NCBI GenBank assembly: GCA_900316505.1
Contig: ONDH01000014.1
Span: 39,440-103,439 of the forward strand
Direction: 5' to 3'
DNA: 64,000 bases
Source: an uncultured Prevotellaceae bacterium
GTDB taxonomy: Bacteria; Bacteroidota; Bacteroidia; Bacteroidales; Bacteroidaceae
Shown here: piece after piece, positions 44,244 through 53,929 of the stretch
How positions within the stretch are numbered: position 1 is the first letter of the stretch
Layout of the letters: each line of letters opens with the position of its first letter
Notes under the pieces: model-generated
What the model saw: the letters and a program-made list of their open reading frames with translations, nothing else
Told to the model about the DNA's origin: nothing
The model's database searches: none
Program-made: the position numbers and the translations under genes

Positions 44244-45242
44244 ATGAAAGATAATATTGTACCAATAGAAGATGAGATAGTCCTTTACCAATCGGAAGAT
44301 GGTAATGTGAAAGTTGACGTACTGTTTCAGGACGAGACAGTATGGCTGACACAAGAACAAATGGCAATGTTGTTCGGAAAAGCCAGGTCAACTATCAACG
44401 AGCATATTCAAAATATTTATCAAGAAGGGGAGTTACAAGAAAGTAATAGTATGAGAAAATTCGGAAATTCCGAATTTTCTATGAAACCTACTAATTACTA
44501 CAACCTTGACGTCATCATTTCTGTTGGCTATCGTGTGAAGTCTCGTCAGGGTACGATGTTTCGTATTTGGGCAACACAACGACTGCGCGACTATATCATT
44601 CGTGGTTATGCTTTGAATGAGGAGCGATTCAAGAAAGGTTCTTCTATGAACTATTTCCGTGAACTGATAGAAAAAATCAGGGAAATACGTTTGGAAGAAA
44701 AAGTTTTCTATCAGCAGATTAAGGACATCTACAAGACAAGTATAGATTATGACCCATCAGACGAGATGACTGTACAATTCTTTAAGGAAGTTCAAAACAA
44801 ATTGTTATGGGCTGTGAGTGAGAAGACAGCGGCAGAGCTGGTATATTATCGTGCCAATGCCTCGCTCCCGATGATGGGACTGACTTCTACAAGTATTGTT
44901 GAAAAGGTGAGAAAGCAGGACATCCTTGTAGGAAAGAATTATTTGAATGAAGATGAGTTGCAAGCATTAAAACTTATAGTGGAACAGTATCTGGCATACG
45001 CTGAGGCACAGGCGTTGGCTCATCGACCAATGTATATGCGGGACTGGAAAGAGCGTCTGGATGTTATTCTGAAACTGAATGAACGTAATGTTTTGGAAGG
45101 TCCAGGTAAAATTTCCCACGAATTGGCTAAACAAAAAGCAGAATCAGAGTATAGCAAATATAAGGAAATAGAAAAGGAGCAGACACATCTCGAGAGTATT
45201 AAAGAACTGGACAAAGATATCAAATTATTAAAAGGGAAGTAA
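44244..45242 (+). CDS. RhuM-family protein in the RM operon
   Basis: A 332-residue cytoplasmic protein, recognised as the RhuM family (a name taken from a virulence-island gene). Its N-terminus (FQDETVWLTQEQMAMLFGKA, RSTINEHIQNIYQEG) looks like a KilA-N/Bro-type helix-turn-helix, and the C-terminus is helical and charged (EKEQTHLESIKELDKDIKLL). It lies 7 bp after hsdS and 38 bp before hsdR. RhuM genes are recurrent passengers of type I RM operons, but their biochemical role is unknown. It could be a regulator or a defence partner. Confidence 0.85.
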   Translation: MKDNIVPIEDEIVLYQSEDGNVKVDVLFQDETVWLTQEQMAMLFGKARSTINEHIQNIYQEGELQESNSMRKFGNSEFSMKPTNYYNLDVIISVGYRVKSRQGTMFRIWATQRLRDYIIRGYALNEERFKKGSSMNYFRELIEKIREIRLEEKVFYQQIKDIYKTSIDYDPSDEMTVQFFKEVQNKLLWAVSEKTAAELVYYRANASLPMMGLTSTSIVEKVRKQDILVGKNYLNEDELQALKLIVEQYLAYAEAQALAHRPMYMRDWKERLDVILKLNERNVLEGPGKISHELAKQKAESEYSKYKEIEKEQTHLESIKELDKDIKLLKGK

Positions 45243-45280
45243 GATTGTTTGCAAGAGGGCAAATTTAAGACAATAAGCCT

Positions 45281-48200
45281 ATGAATACAAACCACCATAC
45301 AGAAGAGAGTTACGAGAACACATTGATACAGCTGTTCCAAGATTTGGGATATCAGTATGAGTGTGGATATGACGTGGAGCGTGACTACAGGAATCCTTAT
45401 TACGAAGAGGATTTGCGCGAAGCGTTACATAGGCAGAACCCCATGTTGAGTGAAGAGGTGCTGAATGAGGCGTTCCGCTTGATTACGCATGTGAATGAGG
45501 GTGTTCTGGAACAGCGTAATGAAACGCTGATGGACTATCTGCAGAATGGTGTGGAGGTAAAGTATGCCGAAGGTGGACGTTCAAAAACAGCCCTTGTAAA
45601 TCTGATAAACTATGACAGTCCCTTGCAGAATCATTTCAAGGTAGTAAATCAGTGGACGGTGGTAGAATATGAGAAGATTCGTTGTGACTTGGTGGTATTC
45701 ATCAATGGTCTGCCACTTGTTGTGATAGAACTGAAATCGCCAAGCAATGAAAATGTGGGAGAGGATGATGCCTATCTGCAAATCAAGCAGTATCAGCAGA
45801 AATGCCCATCGCTGTTTGTATATAATGCTTTCTCTGTTATCAGCGACCAACTGACCTCAAAGGCTGGCACCATCACTGCGAAGGAAAACCGCTATATGGA
45901 ATGGAAGAGTGTGGATGGAACAGTGGAGACAAATGCGATTGCTGACTACGAAACATTCTTCAATGGTATCTTCAAGAGGGAAAGACTCATTGACATCATA
46001 CAGAACTTCATCTGCTTTGACCATAAGGACGGAAAGACAGCAAAAATCATGGGAGCCTATCATCAATACTTTGCTGTGAATAAGGCTTTGGTAAAGACAG
46101 ACCATGCCATTGGTGGTGACGGAAAGATTGGTGTGTTCTGGCACACACAAGGCTCAGGTAAGAGTCTTTCTATGGTGTTCTATGTCCATCTGTTGGTGCA
46201 ACGCTATCCGCAATGCACCATTGTGGTGGTGACTGACAGAAACGATTTGGATCAACAGCTGTATGAGCAGTTTGCAGGATGCCAGAAGTTCTTAAGACAG
46301 GAACCGCAACGTGTTGGTTTCGAACTGAATGAAAAAGGAAAACTCACCAAGACAGCAGGACGTGAAGACCTCGTCAGGAAACTGAAAGACTTACAGACAG
46401 GCGGTATCATCTTCACTACCATTCAGAAGTTTGAAGAGGGAACAGGGCTGCTGAGTGACAGGAGTAACATCATAGTAATAACAGACGAGGCACACCGTTC
46501 GCAATATGGTGACGAACACTGGGATGCGAAAGCAGAGAAGATGAAGAAGGGCTTTGCATTGTTCATGCGTGAGTCGCTGCCTCATGCCTCGTTTATAGGT
46601 TTTACTGGTACACCCATATCTCAAAGGGATAGAGATACAAAGGAGGTGTTTGGTGACTATATAGATGTATATGATATGACTCAGGCTGTTGCTGATGGCG
46701 CAACAAAACCAGTCTATTATGAAAGCCGTGTCATCAAACTGAATCTGAATGAAGATGCCTTGCGGAAACTCGATGAAGAGTTTGATAATCTGGCAAATGA
46801 AGGAGCAACTGATGAACAGATAAACAAGGCACGTCAGGAGAATAGCGGGCTGAAAGAGATATTGTGTCATCCTGATACGATAGGGAGTCTCTGTAACGAC
46901 ATCATAGAACACTACGAGAAAAATCGCCAGTATGAACTGACAGGTAAGGCGATGATAGTGGCTTACAACAAAGAGGCTGCTGTGAAGATTTACAGGAAGA
47001 TGCTGGAGATGCGCCCAGGATGGACTGAGAAGGTTCATGTAGTGGCAAGTGCTGCGAATAATGACAAGGAAGAATGGCACGATGTGATAGATGCCAAGCG
47101 AAACAAAGAATATGCAGCCCTCTTCAAGGATGACAACAGCCCAATGAAGATTGCCATTGTTGTAGATATGTGGCTGACAGGTTTTGATGTGCCAAGTCTT
47201 GCAACCATGTATGTCTATAAACCTATGAAGGAACACAATCTGATGCAGGCTATAGCTCGCGTAAATCGTGTGTTCCCTGAAAAGGAAGGTGGCTTGGTTG
47301 TAGATTATGTGGGGATAGCAGGTGCTTTGAAACAAGCTATGCAGGACTATACAAGTCGTGACAAGAAGCAGTTTGGTGACCCTGATATTGGAAAGACGGC
47401 ATTAGTGAAGTTCCAAGAGAAATTGGAGATATGTCGTGACCTGTTGCATGGATTTGATTATAGCAGATGGTATGAAGGCTCTGACCCAGAACGCAGCAAA
47501 CTGATTACAAGTGGAGTGAACTTTATGCTGGAGGGAGATAAGCAGGAAAGACGCAAAAGCTTTATTACTGAAAGTCAATTACTGCATAATGCACAGACAT
47601 TGTGTAAGTCGTTGATTCCTGATCATGATAAGCTGGAAGTCACCTTCATGGATGCAGTGAGGGTTATGCTTCTAAGACTGGATGCAAAGGGAACCACCAT
47701 ATCGAAACATGACATAAACGAGCGAATATCTCGCTTATTGGAACAGAGTCTGCAAAGTCAGGGTGTGGAGGTGCTGACTCCTAATGTGACGTTCTCTCTG
47801 TTTGATAAGAGTTTCCTGAATGAGATTAAGAAGATGAAAGAGCGCAATCTGGCTCTGAAACTTTTGGAGAGTCTTGTTCGGGATAAAATACGGAAGTTTG
47901 AACGAACCAATATCGTACAAAGTCTGAAATTCAGCGAAATGATGAATAATGCTCTGTCTAACTACCTGAAGGGTATGCTGACCAATGAAGAGGTGATAGC
48001 AGAACTGCTTAGGATGGCAGAAGAAATCAAGCGATGCGAAGAGGAAGGCAATGAGTTGGGACTGACTACAGAAGAGAAGGCTTTCTATGATGCATTGTCG
48101 TCACCTCAAGGAGTAAAGGATGCATATTCAAATGAGGAATTCGTAAAACTCACAAAAGAACTGACAGAACAGCTTCGCAAGAATAGAACCATAGACTGGA

Positions 48201-48452
48201 ATCACAAGGATTCTGCACGTGCTAAGATGCGTGTAATGGTAAAACGTTTGCTGAAAAAATATCACTATCCACCAGAGGGTCAGGAACAGGCTCTTCAAAC
48301 GGTAATGGCTCAATGTAACAGATGGGCTGATGATGAAGGAAACTTCCAACCTGTCGGCGATGTGACGACCTCAAACGTGGTGCCTCTCCATCCTGTAGAT
48401 TATCTGAATGAAGCTTCGGAGGAAGAAAAAACGTCAAAAGCAGCAGAAGATG

Positions 48453-48460
<8 letters not shown>
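45281..48460 (+). CDS. hsdR: Type I RM restriction/translocase subunit HsdR
   Basis: A 1059-residue motor-nuclease. The N-terminal PD-(D/E)XK nuclease domain has LPLVVIELKSPSNENVGEDD. The SF2 translocase has Walker A HTQGSGKSLSM, DEAHRSQYG (motif II) and GFTGTPI (motif III). The C-terminal helical HsdR region follows. It cuts unmethylated DNA at a distance after translocation. Full length and without frame changes, so the system should be active. Period-7 repeat array D begins at its last codons. Confidence 0.95.
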
Positions 48461-48514
<54 letters not shown>

Positions 48515-48656
48515 AGGCTAACGCGATGCATACACTCCGCATGGCACTCTCTCCCCCTTGGGGGTAGCGAGCGATGAAACAGGGCAACTAAATGTTGCGC
48601 TGTCGGGAGCGACCGAAGAAAGTGCCCTTTCTGAGGACGGCAAGGGAGGGGGCTTT

Positions 48657-50084
48657 TCAATAGGAAGACTGATAGCATCCTGCATCGGGCTTCTCACCAC
48701 GTGCCACTCCCCATCTGTCCGTAGGATAGAGGGAGGAAAAGGATGTGGAAGCCTTGCCACGTGCTACGCTGGCAGAGTCAAGACGGAAATCATAGATGTA
48801 TGCATGGGTGTCGAAGGTCTTGAAGTTTTTGTCTTTATATGCTGAGGCATCCTTCGATTCTCCGATACAATCGTGGAAGTAGGTGGTATTGCTTACATCT
48901 GTGAGAAGAACACAGTTGTAGAAATTCAAGTTGAGCTGTTTGTCACCTGCATTTCCAAACACCTCATCGTCTGCATAGCCCGTAATGAAGCTGTTGTAGA
49001 AATTGACAGATTGTATCAGATGTTCCTCTTCACCTATGTAGTTGCTCACGTAGAGCGCATTGCCGCGGTCGGCTTTCCAGGGATAGAATTGCGCTATCGT
49101 GCAGTGATAGAAATCTGCCTTTCCACCATAGATGCCTACACAGCCAAATTTCGTGTTTGACACTTGTGTGTTGGTCACCAATGCATCACTTTCTTTCAAA
49201 TACAAGCCATATCCTGCCACATTGTGAATGACAGAGTTGGCAAGCTTCACTTTTCCTTTGATTCCATCGCATACAAGGCCATAATTTCCACTATGGATGT
49301 CTGCATAGTTGATGTCGCATTCCTTGCAAGTGGGGAACAAGTAGATGCCACCCCATTGGTTTTCCAACCGGTCGTAAGGTAGGTAGTCAAACATCCTGTC
49401 CAACCGGTCGCCACGTAGTGTGACTGGCTTTTCTTGTGTACCCTCAATCTTCAAGGAACCATGTACAATAAGACTGGCACCATTGTGGAAATAGAGTGTT
49501 GTACCTTCCGTGATGCGGAGTGAGGCATCCTTTGCCACCACCAAACTATCGTAAATGACATACGGTATTTCATCGGCACTCATGACCATGTCTTCTTCCA
49601 GCACTTTTCCTGTCAGTGGCTTCATGTTCTGTCCAGAAGCCTCCAACACCACCTTCTGCTGCACTCCACTTTCAAGTGTGAAGATAACGGTGTCTGTAAT
49701 TTTGGTCGGTTTCATCGCAGAACTTGTGGGGATGTTCACTTTGACGAAAAGGAAAACACTGTCTTTCTTCAACACTTGCACATCGTTGATGGATGTGCCG
49801 TTCTGACCATCCACGTTCATCATGAATCCCGACGTCCCACCAGACTCCAATCTCACATTCTTGATGCGGAGTCCCTTGTCATTCTTGTTGTACACACGTA
49901 CACGTTCCGTCGGTGATGTGATGCCAGAAAAGATGGTGTCAAAAGAAACGGTGTCCTGACTGAAACTCAATTGGGCACTATGGTCGGTGGTCATCTGTTC
50001 ATCATCGCTGCACGATGAAATCAGAACAGAGGAGAGCAATAGCATCATTGCTCCTATTATCATCCTATATGTATGTCTTTCCAT
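48657..50084 (-). CDS. Right-handed beta-helix lipoprotein
   Basis: The start at ATG 50084 gives a lipoprotein signal (IIGAMMLLLSSVLISSCSDD) and 475 residues. The N-terminal half (about 30-160) is beta-sandwich-like. From about residue 165 come repeating strands (ASLRITEGTTLYFHNGASLI, VHGSLKIEGTQEKPVTL, GNYGLVCDGIKGKVKLANSV) typical of right-handed parallel beta-helices. It ends with YPTDRWGVARGEKPDAGCY, common in such proteins. The first ATG at 50114 lies inside the terminator hairpin upstream. It is a likely outer-membrane or surface lipoprotein with a carbohydrate-related role; the substrate is unknown. Confidence 0.82.
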   Translation of the reverse strand: MERHTYRMIIGAMMLLLSSVLISSCSDDEQMTTDHSAQLSFSQDTVSFDTIFSGITSPTERVRVYNKNDKGLRIKNVRLESGGTSGFMMNVDGQNGTSINDVQVLKKDSVFLFVKVNIPTSSAMKPTKITDTVIFTLESGVQQKVVLEASGQNMKPLTGKVLEEDMVMSADEIPYVIYDSLVVAKDASLRITEGTTLYFHNGASLIVHGSLKIEGTQEKPVTLRGDRLDRMFDYLPYDRLENQWGGIYLFPTCKECDINYADIHSGNYGLVCDGIKGKVKLANSVIHNVAGYGLYLKESDALVTNTQVSNTKFGCVGIYGGKADFYHCTIAQFYPWKADRGNALYVSNYIGEEEHLIQSVNFYNSFITGYADDEVFGNAGDKQLNLNFYNCVLLTDVSNTTYFHDCIGESKDASAYKDKNFKTFDTHAYIYDFRLDSASVARGKASTSFSSLYPTDRWGVARGEKPDAGCYQSSY

Positions 50085-50090
50085 ATGTCT

Positions 50091-50131
50091 AAAAACAAAA
50101 AGTGAACCATCCATATAAACGAATGATTCAC
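50091..50131 (-). terminator. Terminator-like hairpin after lptC
   Basis: The stem GTGAATCAT/ATGGTTCAC (9 bp, one wobble) has an 11-12-nt loop and is followed by TTTTTGTTTTT on the minus strand, between the lptC stop and the beta-helix gene start. It should restrict read-through into the beta-helix gene. Confidence 0.65.
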
Positions 50132-50155
50132 CCTTTTTATTGTATGTGTCGAACT

Positions 50156-50797
50156 TTATTCCGTGTTGCCATTCTCTTCGGTGTTGTTCTGTTCTGCCAT
50201 GATAGCAGGGTCTGGTTGTGGAGTGGGGCTGTTGTCTTCCAGCGGGAACTGTCCCTTAGAGGAATGGATGATGTAGTCGGTCATCTGCTCATTGCTGCTA
50301 AAATTGTAGCCGGAAAGCTTGCGCGTTTCACCGTCTATTTCCATATAGGCAGGAGAATAGATGCGGTGGGCACGCTGATCCCAAAAGACCAGGGATGTCT
50401 TGAAGGTCTCGTTCTTCAGATTCTTGATGAACACACGTCCACGAAGTTCCCAAAGTTCCTGAAGGTTGTAGAAATAGGCAGTGTCGCACGAAATAAAGGC
50501 ATCCACCTGGAATGAGGTGTTGTAGCGTTCAATAAACAGCCCTTTTTCAAAAGACCAGTATTGAGGATCTTTCTTGTCGTAGATATACCAATCTTCCGAA
50601 ATGATTTTATAGCGTATAATACCTGAATCGCTGATAAGGGTGCTGACGCCAACGCTTTTGAGGGTGGGCAGAGAATCGCGCTCTCCAATGTCAGGACCCA
50701 CCTTTTCATCACTTTTACTACAGGAAGGGAACAACAATACCGTTGCAGCAGCCATGACGACTGCTGCAACGGTAATTGTATGTGTGAATCTTTTCAC
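50156..50797 (-). CDS. lptC: LPS-export protein LptC
   Basis: A 213-residue inner-membrane/periplasm protein with an N-terminal lipoprotein-like segment (VVMAAATVLLFPSC). The conserved beta-jellyroll follows (SGIIRYKIISEDWYIYDKKD; RKLSGYNFSSNEQMTDYII). LptC relays lipopolysaccharide from the LptB2FG extractor to LptA. The tail is Pro/Asn/Glu-rich. It is the third gene of an outer-membrane protein, TPR, lptC unit and ends at a terminator. Confidence 0.85.
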   Translation of the reverse strand: MKRFTHTITVAAVVMAAATVLLFPSCSKSDEKVGPDIGERDSLPTLKSVGVSTLISDSGIIRYKIISEDWYIYDKKDPQYWSFEKGLFIERYNTSFQVDAFISCDTAYFYNLQELWELRGRVFIKNLKNETFKTSLVFWDQRAHRIYSPAYMEIDGETRKLSGYNFSSNEQMTDYIIHSSKGQFPLEDNSPTPQPDPAIMAEQNNTEENGNTE

Positions 50798-50867
50798 AGG
50801 TTCAATGCTGTGTTATGCAAGATGAAGTGTCTGGATGCCGATAACAATCTGACACGTGAACTGTTTG

Positions 50868-52310
50868 TTAACGGAAACGGATTGTTGTTGAACCATAGGA
50901 AGTCGAAGCAGGAGTTCCTGCCTTGATGCCTGCCATGAATCCTTCTGACTTGGGGAAGAGGTTCGCGGTGTAGTTGGCAATGGCGCGGTTAGCTCTACCG
51001 GCACAAGATGGGTCAACAGACTTAGCCTTGTTGCAGATGTCAATGGCAAGACAATAAGGTGCAGTTGCCATGATGTCCTTGTGGCTACCACTGCGCGCAA
51101 CGATGCTCGCCTTCAGCAAGTAGGCACCGCCATTTGCAGGGTTGTACTGCAGTGTCTTGTTGATGTAGTTGAGACAGCCGCTGGTGTTACCTTTCTTATA
51201 CAGGAGCGCTGCAACGATATAGGCATACTTTGCTTTGCTGGCATTGTCGTTGAGCATCGAGATGGCCTCGTCAAAGTATTTGATGGCACCATTGGTGTCG
51301 TTAGCCTTCAGACATTTGGATGCCTTACCGATGGCTGCCTGTGGAGTCTTGTTGATCTGGTAAGAATAATCTGCTGCAATGTCATACAAGTCGCTCTTGT
51401 CACAGTCGAAGCTTGAGAGGACTTTCAGCACACCTGTCAGATAGTTGTTGTCCGTCTTGTTTGCTTCCACTTTAGGACGGTAGATCTTATCGAGTGCTTC
51501 ACAGTCAGCAGCTCCAGAATTCACGAACAGCTCTTCTGCCTGGTCGTATGGAGGCTGATAGTTGGCGATAATCTTCTCGGCAGTAGGATCCAGGATTACT
51601 TGTTCCACCCACTTTGTTGAATCCTCAGAGTTGGGGTCTGCAGGAATCACCTGAGTCTCATACTCGTTAGCCTGCTGCAAGAGTCTTCCGCAGATATCGG
51701 TCACGAGGAGATAGTCGTTGATGTAGTCTTCACGATACTTTTCGTTATCAAATTTGTAGCGGGCGTCGCTCAAAATCATGAAGCCATACAATACAAAACC
51801 CTCTGTGTCATTACCTGTGTCGTTGATACCTTCCTTGAACAAGGCATAGGATTTTTCAACATTTGGATTGGGGTTGAAGAAATAAGAGTCATAAGCCTTG
51901 CGGCAGGTGATACCTCCCTTTGAAGACTGATCTTTCTCAGAAGAGAAGGAATTCAACTGCTCCATGTACTTCAGACGCTGGTCGTAGATTTTCATCAGTT
52001 TGTCGAAGTACTCCTGCTTCTTCGCTGCATCCGTCTCTTTCTGGATGAGTTGCTCGAACATGTAGGCTCCTTCCTTGTAGATACGAACCTGAGAAAGTGG
52101 AGCCTTCTCAAATACAAATTCCCATGGCTCTACTGCTTCGACGTAGCTCTGGCGCTTGTAAGCCTCCTGATAGAGTGAGAGGCTGCCGAGCACATCAATA
52201 GAGTCTTGACCATGACCGATTCTGTCGTTCACAGAAGTGCCTTTGAGGTTTTGTGCAGATGCTGCCAGTGCCATGATAGCAAGGGAGCAAGCGAATAAAA
52301 TCTTTTTCAT
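50868..52310 (-). CDS. Exported tetratricopeptide-repeat protein
   Basis: A protein of about 480 residues with a signal peptide (KKILFACSLAIMALAASAQ). TPR-like helical hairpins fill most of the sequence (YQEAYKRQSYVEAVEPWEF, KCLKANDTNGAIKYFDEAI, YIVAALLYKKGNTSGCLNYI). Two ATGs lie close together (52316 and 52310); 52310 gives the cleaner signal. It sits 70 bp upstream of lptC and 150 bp downstream of an outer-membrane protein gene, with a -7 box at 52362-52369. This order is familiar in Bacteroidales, but the TPR protein's partner is unknown. Confidence 0.8.
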   Translation of the reverse strand: MKKILFACSLAIMALAASAQNLKGTSVNDRIGHGQDSIDVLGSLSLYQEAYKRQSYVEAVEPWEFVFEKAPLSQVRIYKEGAYMFEQLIQKETDAAKKQEYFDKLMKIYDQRLKYMEQLNSFSSEKDQSSKGGITCRKAYDSYFFNPNPNVEKSYALFKEGINDTGNDTEGFVLYGFMILSDARYKFDNEKYREDYINDYLLVTDICGRLLQQANEYETQVIPADPNSEDSTKWVEQVILDPTAEKIIANYQPPYDQAEELFVNSGAADCEALDKIYRPKVEANKTDNNYLTGVLKVLSSFDCDKSDLYDIAADYSYQINKTPQAAIGKASKCLKANDTNGAIKYFDEAISMLNDNASKAKYAYIVAALLYKKGNTSGCLNYINKTLQYNPANGGAYLLKASIVARSGSHKDIMATAPYCLAIDICNKAKSVDPSCAGRANRAIANYTANLFPKSEGFMAGIKAGTPASTSYGSTTIRFR

Positions 52311-52361
52311 AATCATGTATTTTTTAAGTTTCTAATTCCTTGTTATTGATTTTTGACGATG

Positions 52362-52369
52362 CAAAGTTA
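52362..52369 (-). promoter_or_regulatory. -7 box TAACTTTG of the TPR-lptC unit
   Basis: TAnnTTTG match on the minus strand, about 45-50 bp upstream of the TPR gene start. Confidence 0.6.
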
Positions 52370-52459
52370 GCGAATGAAAAGCAGATGAAGACGGTTTTTT
52401 CCTTATTCTTTGTAGGGAAATGTCTATTCAAGATTCCGAAACGCCCCCTTCGCCCGTTG

Positions 52460-53815
52460 TTATTTCACTTTCAGTTTGTAGAACCAGCGTTCGTTGAATG
52501 TGATGCCGATGCACAAACGGAGATAGTTCTCATTGAGTTTTGCCTTCCGCATGTTGGCAGTATCGAGATATGGAATGTTCGTGTGTGTCCATTGCACAGC
52601 CAGATTGATTCGGGGAGCAATGTTGTTCCATGCCGTGTTCTTGTTGGAGATGGGAATGGTGAGACCTGCCGAAACACCAAACTCATTGGGCTTGTCAGTG
52701 ATGGTGCCTGTGGGGTCAGCCTTGGCATAGGTTTGTGCATAATAACCACCGACCTTGTAAGTGCATCGTTTGAAGAATTTGGAACCATAAGGGTCAGGTG
52801 TCCAGTCAAGACCTGCCGAAATCTTGGTGCGGTCGTTGAGCTGTCCTTTTGTAGAGGTGTAAACATCTGATATGGTGCTGGAGGATTCTCCTGTTTGGTG
52901 ATTGGGGAAACGGCATTGTGACCATTTCTGCAATTCGAAGTCGGCGCCCACACGGAGATTGTTTGCATGATAGTAGGTCACACCTGCTGATACAGCGTGT
53001 GGCAATTGGAATGCATTCTTGATGGTGTCGCTCGTTGCCTCCTCGATAGCGGCGGAGTTGAGGGTTTGTGTGGTGCGGGTGGCTTCGCTGCCCAATTTGT
53101 GTCCATAGGTGTATGTGGCACCCAACACAATCTTGTCTTTCTTGTTGAGAGGCTGGATGAATTGTAAACCAGCTTGCCAACTGTATGTGCCCACCTCGCC
53201 AGTGTAGGTTCGAGCCAGATTGAATGCCGTACTTTCGCTGAACGACATTCGTGCGTTATGTGTATAATCACCCCAGATGTAGCGGACGTTGAAACCGAGT
53301 GAGATAGGGCGGAATGGGCGCCATCCTGTACCGAAGAACACTTCGCGGAGTCCTCCGTCACCGTTGAAACTATATGATGAGGTCACATTTTCCGTACCCT
53401 CAAGCGTTTCGCCCGATGAAGAGAAATTGTATTTGATGTTGGTGATAGGCATGATACCAACCGTCATGCCGACATTTTTGAAGGCACGGAACTGAAAGGC
53501 AAAATAGTCAAAACTGCTGTTACGGGCGTTCTGTTGCAGATTGCCCATCTTGTGGTTGCTGTTCTGTAGTGAGATGCCTATGTCGAAGAGTGCTGTGAGT
53601 GAGTCAACAGCAGAATACGATGCAGGGTTGGCTATATTGATTTCCCGTCCATTGCGGAATCCTTGCGCAACGCCACCCATACCTTTGTTGAAACCCATGG
53701 CACGTTCGGATTGGATACCGAAGCCATAGCGGGAGTAGGGCGTGTTGATGCCGTTTTGGGCATAGGTTGCAAGAGCGCACGATGCGGCAATGAGGGCAAG
53801 TGTTAACTTCTTCAT
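52460..53815 (-). CDS. Outer-membrane beta-barrel protein (FadL/OmpP1-like)
   Basis: The start at ATG 53815 (451 residues) gives the signal peptide LTLALIAASCALATYAQ. The mature start NGINTPYSRYGFGIQSERAM and repeated alternating strands (FQFRAFKNVGMTVGIMPIT, SLGFNVRYIWGDYTH, INLAVQWTHTNI) fit a barrel of the FadL/OmpP1 type in Bacteroidota, whose ligands are uncertain. The C-terminus ends in a basic strand (ERWFYKLKVK). It precedes the TPR and lptC genes on the same strand and has its own -7 box at 53850-53857. Confidence 0.8.
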   Translation of the reverse strand: MKKLTLALIAASCALATYAQNGINTPYSRYGFGIQSERAMGFNKGMGGVAQGFRNGREINIANPASYSAVDSLTALFDIGISLQNSNHKMGNLQQNARNSSFDYFAFQFRAFKNVGMTVGIMPITNIKYNFSSSGETLEGTENVTSSYSFNGDGGLREVFFGTGWRPFRPISLGFNVRYIWGDYTHNARMSFSESTAFNLARTYTGEVGTYSWQAGLQFIQPLNKKDKIVLGATYTYGHKLGSEATRTTQTLNSAAIEEATSDTIKNAFQLPHAVSAGVTYYHANNLRVGADFELQKWSQCRFPNHQTGESSSTISDVYTSTKGQLNDRTKISAGLDWTPDPYGSKFFKRCTYKVGGYYAQTYAKADPTGTITDKPNEFGVSAGLTIPISNKNTAWNNIAPRINLAVQWTHTNIPYLDTANMRKAKLNENYLRLCIGITFNERWFYKLKVK

Positions 53816-53849
53816 TCTATTATTGGTGATAAACAATTGTTTTCGACTG

Positions 53850-53857
53850 CAAAATTA
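53850..53857 (-). promoter_or_regulatory. -7 box TAATTTTG of the barrel-protein gene
   Basis: TAnnTTTG match on the minus strand, 34 bp upstream of ATG 53815. Confidence 0.6.
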
Positions 53858-53929
53858 ATCCTTTTTACGGAGTTCTCGTTCTTTATGCGAGTTAAAAAAG
53901 TTGAAACACCGCGATTGTGATACGATTGA

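Noticed and set aside
48717..48735. Sequence similar to 40975-40993 (GTCCGTAGGA...)
   Set aside because: The second copy is inside the coding end of the beta-helix gene (YPTDRWG), so the match is probably chance plus coding constraint.
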